A stretch of 64,000 nt of DNA from Planctomycetaceae bacterium (lineage in GTDB: Bacteria; Planctomycetota; Planctomycetia; Pirellulales; UBA1268), in NCBI GenBank assembly GCA_947449135.1, contig CANFQO010000001.1, positions 20,946-84,945 on the forward strand. Direction: 5' to 3'. Under the pieces are notes generated by a model, which saw nothing but the letters and a program-made list of their open reading frames with translations, was not told the origin of the DNA and made no database searches. This document shows positions 52,003 through 61,236 of the stretch, piece after piece (positions within the stretch are counted from its first letter, which is position 1; every line of letters starts with the position of its first letter). The position numbers were made by a program, and so were the translations under genes.

Positions 52003-53247
52003 ATGAAATACGTGATCGTGATTCCTGACGGTGCCGCCGACGCTCCACAGGCTTCCCTCGGGGGCAAAACGCCCTTTCAGGCGGCCCGCACGCCCGCGAT
52101 GGATGCGCTTGCTGCCCGCGGCCAGGTGGGGCTGACCAACCATGTGCCGGACAGTTTGCCGCCGGGCTCCGAAGTGGCCTGCATGAGCCTGATGGGCTAC
52201 GACCCGCTCGCCTACTTCACCGGCCGCGCGCCCCTCGAGGCAGCGGCCCAGGGCATCACCCTCGGTCCCGACGACTGGGCCGTGCGGTGCAACCTCGTGA
52301 CGATTCGCTCAGTTGAAAGTGGAAGCGACTCCGTGATGGAAGACTTCACGGCCGGCCACATCACAACCGAGGAGGGGACCGAACTCCTTGCCGCAGCCCA
52401 GCAGGGACTGGCGGCCGATTTCCCAGACCTCGCCGACGCATGGCAATTCAAGCCAGGTGTCAGCTACCGCAATCTGCTCATGTATCGCGGCAAGTCCGGC
52501 ACGGTTCCGCCGCTCGGCTCGGACCTGCGGGCGACGCCGCCGCACGACCTCATGGACAAGTCGGTCGCCGACTCCTTTCCCCGCGGCACCGGCAGCCGGG
52601 TGCTCACCGAGATCATGGCGAAGAGCGCCATCTGGCTGGCGGGGCACCCGGTGAACAAGGCACGGATCGCGGCCGGTAAACGCCCCGTCACGCACGTCTG
52701 GCTCTGGGGCGTGGGCCGCGCGCCCGCGATGGAGCCCTTCACGAAAAAATACGGCACGAATGGCACGATGATTACGGCTGTGGATCTCCTCCGCGGACTG
52801 GCCTCGCTGGCAGGCTGGAAGCGGCTGGAGGTGGCTGGGGCCACCGGATATCTCGACACCGACTATGCCGCGAAGGGCAGGGCGGCAATCGCGGAACTCG
52901 CCACAGCCAATCTTGTCTGCGTGCATGTCGAGGCCCCGGACGAGGCAAGCCATCAGGGCGACGCCGTGGAGAAGGTGAAGGCGATTGAGGAGATCGACGC
53001 CAAGATCGTGAAGCCGATCGCCGAGTATCTGGCGGGCGTGGCGGAACATCGCATCCTCGTCTGTCCCGACCACCCCACGTTCATCACGACGAAGACGCAT
53101 TCCCGGGGCCCGGTGCCTTTCGTGATGGCCGGCAGCGGCATCACGCCGCTGGGGCAGAAGACCTATGACGAGATTGCGGCAGCCGCCAGCGGGGTGTCGA
53201 TCCTGCCGGGCTGGAAGCTGATGGGCGAGTTTTTGCGAACCAAGTGA
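52003..53247 (+). CDS. cofactor-independent phosphoglycerate mutase family (ApgM-type); possible alternative homoserine kinase
   Basis: MKYVIVIPDGAADAPQASLGGKTPFQAARTPAMDALAARGQVGLTNHVPDSLPPGSEVACMSLMGYDP...VHVEAPDEASHQGD...HPTFITTKTHSRGPVPFVMAG. Confidence 0.9.
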   Translation: MKYVIVIPDGAADAPQASLGGKTPFQAARTPAMDALAARGQVGLTNHVPDSLPPGSEVACMSLMGYDPLAYFTGRAPLEAAAQGITLGPDDWAVRCNLVTIRSVESGSDSVMEDFTAGHITTEEGTELLAAAQQGLAADFPDLADAWQFKPGVSYRNLLMYRGKSGTVPPLGSDLRATPPHDLMDKSVADSFPRGTGSRVLTEIMAKSAIWLAGHPVNKARIAAGKRPVTHVWLWGVGRAPAMEPFTKKYGTNGTMITAVDLLRGLASLAGWKRLEVAGATGYLDTDYAAKGRAAIAELATANLVCVHVEAPDEASHQGDAVEKVKAIEEIDAKIVKPIAEYLAGVAEHRILVCPDHPTFITTKTHSRGPVPFVMAGSGITPLGQKTYDEIAAAASGVSILPGWKLMGEFLRTK

Positions 53248-53283
53248 CCACACCAACCGCGCCATAAGCAGCGCACGGAGAAC

Positions 53284-55050
53284 ATGTCGATGGCCCTCGT
53301 GGTGCAGAAATTTGGCGGGACGAGCGTCGCCGATCCCCAGAAGATCCTGGCGGCCGCCCAGAAGGCGATCACGCGGCAGCAGGCCGGCCATCAGGTGGTG
53401 GTGGTGGTCAGTGCCATGGGCCACCAGACCGACGTGCTCGTCGACCTCGCCAAGCAGATCTCTGAGCGGCCGAGCGCCCGTGAGATGGACATGCTGTTGT
53501 CGACCGGCGAGCAGGTGAGTGTGGCTCTCTTTGCGATGGCCATCCAGTCGCTGGGTCACAAGGCGGTCAGCCTGACGGGCGCCCAGATCGGCATCCGCAC
53601 CGACTCGACCCACACCAAGGCCCGCATCAAGTCGATCTCGACCGATCACGTCAAGAAACTGCTCGACGACGGCGCGATCGTGATCGCCGCCGGCTTCCAG
53701 GGGATCGACCAAGACGGCAACATCACCACGCTCGGTCGTGGTGGCTCCGACACCACGGCCGTGGCACTGGCCGCCGTGCTCGACGCCGACCTCTGCGAGA
53801 TCTACACCGACGTCGACGGTATTTACACGACCGACCCGCGGATGCTGCCGAAGGCCCGCCGACTGGCGTCGATCAGCTACGACGAGATGCTCGAGTTGGC
53901 CAGTCTCGGTGCCGGGGTGATGCACTCCCGGTCGATCGAGTTTGCCAAGAAATTCGGGGTGAAGGTGCTCGTTCGGTCGAGCTTCAAGGACATGCCCGGC
54001 ACGGTGATCCTGGCCGCTGAGGAATCGACACCCCGGCCCGCCAGCGGCGTGGCCCTTGCGAAAGACGAGGCACGGATCACGCTGGAAAATGTGCCTGACC
54101 AGCCGGGATCGAGTCACGCGCTTTTTTCACAGTTGGCTGCCTCAGGGATCGCGGTCGACATGATCGTGCAGAACGTGGGGCAGGGGGGCCAGGCCGACAT
54201 CTCTTTCACGGTTCCGGTCGATGATCTGCCCGCGGCGCTCGAACTCTCCAACCGAGTCGCCACGCAGCTCGGCGCCACCGGCGTGTCGCACGACGCGGAA
54301 TTGGCGAAGGTTTCCGTCGTGGGTGTCGGCATGGCGACCGCCGAGGGCGTTGCCGGCAGGATGTTCTCGGCCCTCTCCCGCGAGAAGATCAATGTCCACA
54401 TGATCACGACGAGTGAGATCAAGATCTCCGTGCTCGTCGACCGCAAGGATGGTGCCGCGGCCGTGCAGGCTGTGCATCAGGCCTTCGGCCTCGAGGCTGA
54501 AACAGCCGCCAGCGACGCCGACATCGCAGGGTCACATCTCGTCAAGTCGAGCCCACTCGACGTGGTCCGCCGACTCGAAGGGATGGAGGATCTGGCGATC
54601 GAAGACTGCCAACTCGACTCGTCACAGGCGCTCGTGACGTTCACCGATCTCCCCGACACGCCCGGCGTGGCGGCTGATGTGTTCGAGGAAGTTGGTAAGG
54701 CGGGCCTCAACGTCGACATGATCGTGCAGAGCCATCCGCGGGAAGGACGTGCGGAGATTTCATTCACCGTGCCGGCCGAGAGCCGCGACCGTGCGATCGA
54801 GGTCGCCCGGAAAATTGCCGCCAGCCGGGGGGCGAACGTGGCCGATGTGCCGCATGTGGCCAAGCTCTCGATCACGGGCGTTGGCATCCGCAGCCATGCG
54901 GGCGTAGCCGACCGGCTCTTCAGGCCGCTTGCTGACGAGGGGATCAACATCGATCTCGTGAGCACGAGCGAGGTTCGGCTCAATGTGGTGGTCGCCGCCG
55001 AGCATGGCGAGAAGTCGCTCAAAGTGCTCCGCCGGGCGTTCGGACTGTAG
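53284..55050 (+). CDS. lysC: aspartate kinase with four ACT-type regulatory segments
   Basis: LVVQKFGGTSVADPQKI...GRGGSDTTAVALAAVLDADLCEIYTDVDGIYTTDPRM; duplicated regulatory region (DQPGSSHALFSQLA.../DTPGVAADVFEEVG...). Confidence 0.96.
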   Translation: MSMALVVQKFGGTSVADPQKILAAAQKAITRQQAGHQVVVVVSAMGHQTDVLVDLAKQISERPSAREMDMLLSTGEQVSVALFAMAIQSLGHKAVSLTGAQIGIRTDSTHTKARIKSISTDHVKKLLDDGAIVIAAGFQGIDQDGNITTLGRGGSDTTAVALAAVLDADLCEIYTDVDGIYTTDPRMLPKARRLASISYDEMLELASLGAGVMHSRSIEFAKKFGVKVLVRSSFKDMPGTVILAAEESTPRPASGVALAKDEARITLENVPDQPGSSHALFSQLAASGIAVDMIVQNVGQGGQADISFTVPVDDLPAALELSNRVATQLGATGVSHDAELAKVSVVGVGMATAEGVAGRMFSALSREKINVHMITTSEIKISVLVDRKDGAAAVQAVHQAFGLEAETAASDADIAGSHLVKSSPLDVVRRLEGMEDLAIEDCQLDSSQALVTFTDLPDTPGVAADVFEEVGKAGLNVDMIVQSHPREGRAEISFTVPAESRDRAIEVARKIAASRGANVADVPHVAKLSITGVGIRSHAGVADRLFRPLADEGINIDLVSTSEVRLNVVVAAEHGEKSLKVLRRAFGL

Positions 55051-55085
55051 GCGACTCAGAACCAATCGGCACGGCTTCAGACTGC

Positions 55086-55109
55086 GTGTGCGGTTGGAAC
55101 TCCGCACGC
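55086..55109 (+). terminator. hairpin in the lysC/DUF151 convergent gap, possible lysC 3' end
   Basis: GTGTGCGG-TTGGAACT-CCGCACGC, 8 bp with one G-U pair favouring + strand RNA; no clear U-tract. Confidence 0.35.
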
Positions 55110-55120
55110 ATATGGATCGC

Positions 55121-55522
55121 TCAGCCCAGTACGTCCGAGAGCACTTCCTCGGCGACGTAGATCGGCAGGTTCGGCTCGCATGTAACGGCCACCGCGATCG
55201 CATCGGAGGGGCGGGAGTCGATCTCCACGATCTCGCCGTCCTTGAGCACCCGGATCGTGGCGAAGTAGGTGTGCTCCTTCAGCTCTGAAATCACGACGTC
55301 CTGAAATTCGCCACCGAGCAGTTCCACGGAGGCGACCAGCAGGTCGTGCGTGAGCGGCCGTGGCGACTGGTGATGCTTCACCCGGCGGTCGATGCTCGTC
55401 GCCTCGAAAAGGCCGATCAGGATCGGAAAGGTGCGGTCACCCTCGACCTCCTTGAGGTAGACCACCTGTTGATCGTTGATCTCGCTGATGATGATCCGCG
55501 AGAGCTCCATCTGGACGCTCAT
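55121..55522 (-). CDS. bifunctional nuclease family protein (DUF151)
   Basis: MSVQMELSRIIISEINDQQVVYLKEVEGDRTFPILIGLFEATSIDRRVKHHQSPRPLTHDLL...IDSRPSDAIAVAVTCEPNLPIYVAEEVL. Confidence 0.93.
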   Translation of the reverse strand: MSVQMELSRIIISEINDQQVVYLKEVEGDRTFPILIGLFEATSIDRRVKHHQSPRPLTHDLLVASVELLGGEFQDVVISELKEHTYFATIRVLKDGEIVEIDSRPSDAIAVAVTCEPNLPIYVAEEVLSDVLG

Positions 55523-55707
55523 GATTCGGTCTCCGGCTGTGCGTGTGAGATGGAATCTGATGCAGGGCAGAAACGCCCCCACCGACTTCATCTGATCACC
55601 CCGTCCAGCGTACCCGAAAAGGGAGGGCCTTTCATCCTGCCGGAATCGCTGGAGCCAGGCGACAACACAATCCGCCTGAGGGAGCCAAGAAACCACGAGC
55701 CGTATGT

Positions 55708-58700
55708 TCAGGATTTCCGTGAAGCCAGTTCCGCGAGCGTGGCGACGCCCTTGGCGAGCTTCGCCTCCAGTTCGGCGAGTTGCTCCCGCTCCTTCGCGAC
55801 CACGGCAGGCGGGGCCTTGGCCGCGAACTTCTCGTCCGCGAGCTTCGTCTGCTTGGCAGCGATGAATCCGGCGGTCTTTTCGTTTTCTTTTGTGAGCCTC
55901 GCGATTTCGGCCCCCACGTCGATCAGGTCGGCCAGATCAACGTAGAGATCGCAGCCCATGGCCGTCGCCGTAGCCGCGCCGGGGGCCGCCGCAGCATCGT
56001 GGCCGAGCGCCGTGATCTCCACGGCCGCCATCGACTCGATCGACGCCTGCATCGGCTGGAGCAGGTCGGACGTCTCCCTCGGCCCGCGGATCGCCACCTT
56101 CACCTTCGTCCGCGGCGGCACGTTCTGCCGCGACCTGATCTCGCGGATCGCCGCGACGACTCCCAGAAACGTGCCAAACTGCTTCTCCGTGTGGTCGTCG
56201 ATCCATTCGGCCGGCGGCGCCGGCCAGCGGGCCACCATGATCGACGGCGTGAGGTCCCCCGAATCCCACGGCATCCTCCGCTGCCCTGCCGCCTCGCGGA
56301 GATGCTGCCAGATCTCCTCCGTGACGAACGGCATGATCGGATGGAGCAGCCGGAGGATCGTGTCGAGGCCGAGCAGCAGCATCGACTGCGCTTGCGGCCG
56401 GAGGGCCGGGTCGGAGAGCCGCGACTTGCAGAGCTCGAGATAGGCACTGCAGAACTCGTCCCAGGCAAAGGCATAGAGGATCCGCGCGGCCTCGGCGAAC
56501 TTGTATTCGTCGATGGCCTTCGTGGCGTCGCGTGTCACGCTGGCGAGCCTGCTGGCCAGCCAGCGGTCCTCAAGCGCGGCAAAGCTGCCACACCCGCCCG
56601 ACAGGTCCTTCCCCTGGAAATCCTCCAGGTTCATCAGGACGAATCGCGTTGCGTTCCAGAGCTTGTTGGAGAAATTTCTGCCAGATTCAAATCGCTCCGA
56701 AAGCGCAGGACCACGGGGCAGGGCGAGATCGGCCGGCGTATTCGCCCACTGCGTGCGGAACGCCGCCTTGCACTTCGGGCAATCGATTCGCGGCAGCATC
56801 CGATTCTGCACGGTCTGTTCGATCCGTGCCGCGCATGACGGACACTGAAACTCCACTGGCATCCGCACGTCCTGCGTCTCGGTCGCCATGCTCACCATGC
56901 CAAACCGTAACGCGTCGGCGCCGAGGGCCTCGATTACGTCGAGCGGATCGACGCCGTTGCCCTTGCTCTTACTCATCGTCTCGCCGTAGCGATCAAGGAT
57001 CTTGGGATGGATGGCTACGTCGCTGAAGGGAATCTTCCCGGTATCGAAGAGCCCCATGATCACCATCCGCGCCACCCAGAGCGTGATGATGTCGCGGCTG
57101 GTGACGAGCGTGGCCGTGGGGTAGAAGCATTCAAGCTCCGCCGTTTGCGCCGGCCAGCCGAGCGTGGAGTGCGGCCAGAGCGCCGACGAGAACCAGGTGT
57201 CGAGCGTGTCGGGATCGCGGACGAGCGGTTTTTCATTCACGCTCTCCGCACCCAGCGACTCGTCCGAAGAGCAGACATGCCAGCCGCTGCCACCGTCGGT
57301 CTTCCACGACACGGTCTCCCGGCCAGCGAACGCCTTCTGCAGATCTGTATCCGTCACGCCCTCGACGTGCCAGATCGGGATCCGATGGCCCCACCAGAGC
57401 TGCCGGCTCACCGGCCAGTCGCGTTTTTCGCCAAGCCAGTCGAGATAGCTCTTCGCGTAGCGGTCGGGCACGATCCGGACTTTTCCCTGCGTCACGGCAT
57501 CGAGTGCCGGCTGCGCGATCTCGCTCATGCGGATGAACCACTGATCGGCCAGGAACGGCTCGATCGGCGTCTTCGAGCGGTCGGAATGGGCGAGGTCGAT
57601 GACACGGTCTTCCACCTGCATGAGCTGGCCAGCCGCTTCGAGGTCGGCCACCACCCGCGTACGGGCCTTCATCATGGCGAGGCCGGTGTAGGGTCCTGCC
57701 TCGGCGTTGAGCGTGCCGTCGGGCTTCAAAATGTTGATCATCGGCAGCTTCTGCCGCAGGCCGACGTCGTAGTCGTTGGGATCGTGGGCCGGCGTGATCT
57801 TCACGCAGCCGGAGCCCATCTCGGGCTTCGCCCACTCGTCGGCAACGAGCGGAATCGCCCGGCCGAGGAGCGGGAGCCGCACCTGCCGGCCGTCCTTCGC
57901 CATCGCCGCCAGGGTTTCGAGCACCGGCAGCAGTTCGCGGCGGCGGATCTCGAGATCCTCGATCGCCCGGTCGATGTCGGCATGTTCCTTGGCCGACGCG
58001 GCGGCACGCTTTTCACGCAGCGACTTCTCCGCCTCGGCAAGCGCGGCAGCCGGCGTCGGATGCACGGCCACGGCCGTATCACCGAGCAGGGTCTCGGGCC
58101 GCGTCGTGGCTACCGTCACGCTTGTCGGCTCCCCCGGCCTCGCGTCGATGACGTCGTAGCGGATGTGCCAGAAGTGCCCCTTTACCTGCTCATGAAACAC
58201 CTCGTCGTCGCTGACAGCGGTCTGCAGGAACGTATCCCAGTTGACCAGCCGCTTGCCGCGGCGGACGAGGCCTTTCTCAAAGAGGCGAAAGAAAGCCTCG
58301 CGGACGGCCCGGGCACACTGGTCGTCGAGGGTGAACCGCACCCGGTCCCAGTCGCAGCTCGCCCCAAGGTCGCGGAGCTGTCCGAGGATCCGCTTCTCAT
58401 ACTGCTCCTTCCAGGCCCAGATTCGTTCCACGAGCTTCTCCCGGCCGAGGTCGTGCCGGGAGAGTTTTTCTTCTTCAAGCAGCCGCCGTTCGACGACCGC
58501 CTGCGTGGCAATGCCGGCGTGGTCGGTGCCGGGCATCCAGAGTGTGAGGTAGCCCTGCATCCGCCGCGCACGAACGAGCAGATCCTGAAGGCTGTTGTTG
58601 AGAGCGTGACCAAGATGGAGAGCGCCGGTGACGTTCGGCGGCGGAATCACGATCGAGAAGACCTGTTGTCCGGGACGACGGTCGGCGGGCTCGGCGTGCC

Positions 58701-58779
58701 AATAGCGTCCGGCGTCCCAGAGGGTGCGGCATCGGGCCTGGGCCGCGGCGTGATCGTATTGCTTGGGCAGTTCGTGCAT
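55708..58779 (-). CDS. valS: valine-tRNA ligase with a zinc-ribbon-like insertion
   Basis: FSIVIPPPNVTGALHLGHALNNSLQDLLVRARRMQGY (HIGH), MSKSKGNGVDPLDVIE (KMSKS), ARTRVVADLEAAGQL, coiled-coil C-terminus; MPVEFQCPSCAARIEQTVQNRMLPRIDCPKCKAAF insert. Confidence 0.97.
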   Translation of the reverse strand: MHELPKQYDHAAAQARCRTLWDAGRYWHAEPADRRPGQQVFSIVIPPPNVTGALHLGHALNNSLQDLLVRARRMQGYLTLWMPGTDHAGIATQAVVERRLLEEEKLSRHDLGREKLVERIWAWKEQYEKRILGQLRDLGASCDWDRVRFTLDDQCARAVREAFFRLFEKGLVRRGKRLVNWDTFLQTAVSDDEVFHEQVKGHFWHIRYDVIDARPGEPTSVTVATTRPETLLGDTAVAVHPTPAAALAEAEKSLREKRAAASAKEHADIDRAIEDLEIRRRELLPVLETLAAMAKDGRQVRLPLLGRAIPLVADEWAKPEMGSGCVKITPAHDPNDYDVGLRQKLPMINILKPDGTLNAEAGPYTGLAMMKARTRVVADLEAAGQLMQVEDRVIDLAHSDRSKTPIEPFLADQWFIRMSEIAQPALDAVTQGKVRIVPDRYAKSYLDWLGEKRDWPVSRQLWWGHRIPIWHVEGVTDTDLQKAFAGRETVSWKTDGGSGWHVCSSDESLGAESVNEKPLVRDPDTLDTWFSSALWPHSTLGWPAQTAELECFYPTATLVTSRDIITLWVARMVIMGLFDTGKIPFSDVAIHPKILDRYGETMSKSKGNGVDPLDVIEALGADALRFGMVSMATETQDVRMPVEFQCPSCAARIEQTVQNRMLPRIDCPKCKAAFRTQWANTPADLALPRGPALSERFESGRNFSNKLWNATRFVLMNLEDFQGKDLSGGCGSFAALEDRWLASRLASVTRDATKAIDEYKFAEAARILYAFAWDEFCSAYLELCKSRLSDPALRPQAQSMLLLGLDTILRLLHPIMPFVTEEIWQHLREAAGQRRMPWDSGDLTPSIMVARWPAPPAEWIDDHTEKQFGTFLGVVAAIREIRSRQNVPPRTKVKVAIRGPRETSDLLQPMQASIESMAAVEITALGHDAAAAPGAATATAMGCDLYVDLADLIDVGAEIARLTKENEKTAGFIAAKQTKLADEKFAAKAPPAVVAKEREQLAELEAKLAKGVATLAELASRKS

Positions 58780-59020
58780 GGTGTGACCTTCTGGGACGGT
58801 GATCGGGAGCCGCAAAATGTAGCGGAAACACGCGGATTACCGCCATGGGAAGACGGATGCCCGGCGGAAGTCGAGGCCGGCCGCAACTCCGCGGGCAACG
58901 TGCCGTTGAAGTGCACGTGCGAGCCTCTGCCGCCCATGCGGTCGTTTCGATATGGTGAGGGTCGGCAGCAGCGTGCACAGCACGTCACTGCGTCGAGCCT
59001 GAGATTTCATGGGAGCGAAT

Positions 59021-59785
59021 ATGAACCGCCTGCTGGTTTCCTCCGTGCGGGCCGTCGTGATTGCAGCAGGTCTGATGTGGTTTGTATGGGCGGTGGGTGA
59101 GGCCCATGCCCAGCCGGCCGGCCGGCTCCGCAAGCCTGCGCTGACCGACACGATCAGGGCCAACATCTACGCCGACAACTGGTTTAGCCTCTCCATCAAC
59201 GGCGAAGTGGTGGCCGTCGACTCGATCGCTTTTCTGCCGCATAACGTGGTCTCGGTCGACATCCTGCCGTCCTACCCAATGACTATCGCCGTCATGGCGA
59301 AGGACAACGCCGATCCAAAGACGGGTATGGAATACGCCAACACGAATATCGGCGACGGCGGATTCATCCTGAAGTTTGCCGATGGCACCGTCACCGACCG
59401 CTCCTGGAAGGCGAAATGTTTCTCGCGGGGACCGATCGATGGCGACACCCGCAACCCGCGGGTGGAAAGCATCCCGGTCCCAGACAACTGGCAGGCCGTC
59501 GATTTCGACGACAGCACATGGAAGATGGCGCGGGAATACAGCGAGCAGGAAATCGATCCCAAGCAGCCCTACTACGATGCCGACTTCAAGGGGGCGAAAT
59601 TCATCTGGACCGATGACCTGCTGCTCGACAACACCGTGATCTTCCGCCGGACGGTGGCTCGTCCTCCGGACGGCCGGCAACGGACCGACTTCTCCAATCT
59701 CACCAATACGGTTCCAGACGGGCCACCAAAGCCCGGCGGTAAGCGGCCGCCAGGAAATCGCCCTCCCGGAGGCAGGCCCCGATGA
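59021..59785 (+). CDS. secreted hypothetical protein
   Basis: MNRLLVSSVRAVVIAAGLMWFVWAVGEAHAQPAGRLRKPALTDTIRANIYADNWFSLSINGEVVAVDS...; signal peptide; Pro/Gly/Arg-rich C-terminus; ATGA overlap with next gene; start may be 59009. Confidence 0.8.
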   Translation: MNRLLVSSVRAVVIAAGLMWFVWAVGEAHAQPAGRLRKPALTDTIRANIYADNWFSLSINGEVVAVDSIAFLPHNVVSVDILPSYPMTIAVMAKDNADPKTGMEYANTNIGDGGFILKFADGTVTDRSWKAKCFSRGPIDGDTRNPRVESIPVPDNWQAVDFDDSTWKMAREYSEQEIDPKQPYYDADFKGAKFIWTDDLLLDNTVIFRRTVARPPDGRQRTDFSNLTNTVPDGPPKPGGKRPPGNRPPGGRPR

Positions 59786-61236
59786 CGACGCGCAACGGTT
59801 CCTCGCCATGCGGGCCACGGTGGCTCCCAGTGGCGGCACTACTCGTCATCAGCAGCAGCTCGTTTGCAACGGCGGCCGACCGTCAGCCGCAGCCGAACAT
59901 CGTCTTGATGCTTGCCGATGACCAGGGGTGGAACGGGCTCTCCGTGGCGATGGCACCCGATGTGCCCGGATCACGAGGAGAGATCTTTCAGACGCCAAAC
60001 ATCGCGCGCCTTGCCGCACAGGGGATGCGTTTTTCGAACGCCTATTCCCCGGCGCCCGTCTGCTCTCCCACCCGCATCAGCATCCAGACGGGAAAGAGCC
60101 CGGCGCAGCTGCATTGGACCAAGGCCGCGCCGCCGGAGCGGGGCCATCGGCTGCTGGAGCCACGGCTGATCAAGGACATTGCAGATAACCAGACCACTGT
60201 TGGCGAACTCCTCCAGAAGGCGGGCTATGCCACAGCCCATTACGGCAAGTGGCACATCGGCGGCGGCGGGCCGGGAGAGCACGGCTACGACGAGCACGAT
60301 GGCGACACCGGCAACGAACAGGCGCTTCAATTCACCGATCCGAATCCGGTTGATATTTTCGGCATGGCCGCTCGTGCCGAGGCCTTCATGGAGAAGAACT
60401 CCCGAGCCGGAAAGCCCTTCTTCATCCAGCTCTCATGGAATGCGCTGCACGCCCCCGAAAACGCGCTTCGTGCCACGATGGCCAAGTATGAAAAGCTGGC
60501 CATTAACGCAAACGACCGGGGCAAGCGGGCCGCGACGGCGGCGATCACGGAAGACCTCGACACGGGCGTCGGGAGGGTGATGGCGGCAATCGACCGGCTG
60601 GGGCTCACGAAGAACACCTACGTGATCTACATGTCGGACAATGGTGCCGGTGGGGGCGGTGGGAAGCGAGGCGGATTGAGCGGCGGCAAAGGTTCCGTCT
60701 GGGAAGGGGGCATTCGCGTGCCGCTGATCATCCGCGGCCCCGGCATCACTGCCGACTCATGGTGCCATCTGCCCGTCGTGGGCTACGACCTCCTGCCGAC
60801 CTTGTGCGAATGGGCCGGTCTGCCGGCGACCGCGATCCCGAAGGGGGTCGAGGGGGGCAGCATCGCGTCGCTGCTCACCCACGAAGGTGATGGCATGGTG
60901 CGGCGGCCTCGCGACGAACTGGTTTTTCATTTCCCCCACTACCAGAGCGACGACGGGCCCCACTCGGCGATCCGTATCGGGCCGCTGAAGCTCATCCGAT
61001 TCTACGAGGACGATCGCGTGGTGCTGTTCGATCTCTCCAAAGACATTGGCGAACGAACCGACCTCGCCCAGCGACTGCCGGCTGAGGCAAAACGGCTGCG
61101 TGAGCGACTGGAGCAGTATCTGGCCGCGGTTGCCGCCCAGATGCCGACGCCCAATCCGGATTTTGACCCGGTGACACCACAGCAGACACGTGAGAAGGGC
61201 AACAAAAAAGAGATGAAACGGAAGAAAAAAGCATGA
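59782..61236 (+). CDS. sulfatase
   Basis: PNIVLMLADDQGWNGLSVAM...NIARLAAQGMRFSNAYSPAPVCSPTRISIQTGK (CxPxR site)...GYATAHYGKWHIGG...YMSDNGAGGGGG. Confidence 0.95.
   Translation: MTTRNGSSPCGPRWLPVAALLVISSSSFATAADRQPQPNIVLMLADDQGWNGLSVAMAPDVPGSRGEIFQTPNIARLAAQGMRFSNAYSPAPVCSPTRISIQTGKSPAQLHWTKAAPPERGHRLLEPRLIKDIADNQTTVGELLQKAGYATAHYGKWHIGGGGPGEHGYDEHDGDTGNEQALQFTDPNPVDIFGMAARAEAFMEKNSRAGKPFFIQLSWNALHAPENALRATMAKYEKLAINANDRGKRAATAAITEDLDTGVGRVMAAIDRLGLTKNTYVIYMSDNGAGGGGGKRGGLSGGKGSVWEGGIRVPLIIRGPGITADSWCHLPVVGYDLLPTLCEWAGLPATAIPKGVEGGSIASLLTHEGDGMVRRPRDELVFHFPHYQSDDGPHSAIRIGPLKLIRFYEDDRVVLFDLSKDIGERTDLAQRLPAEAKRLRERLEQYLAAVAAQMPTPNPDFDPVTPQQTREKGNKKEMKRKKKA

Noticed and set aside
57007-59100. 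697-aa + strand ORF opposite valS
   Set aside because: Antisense shadow of valS with Arg/Pro-rich low-quality composition.
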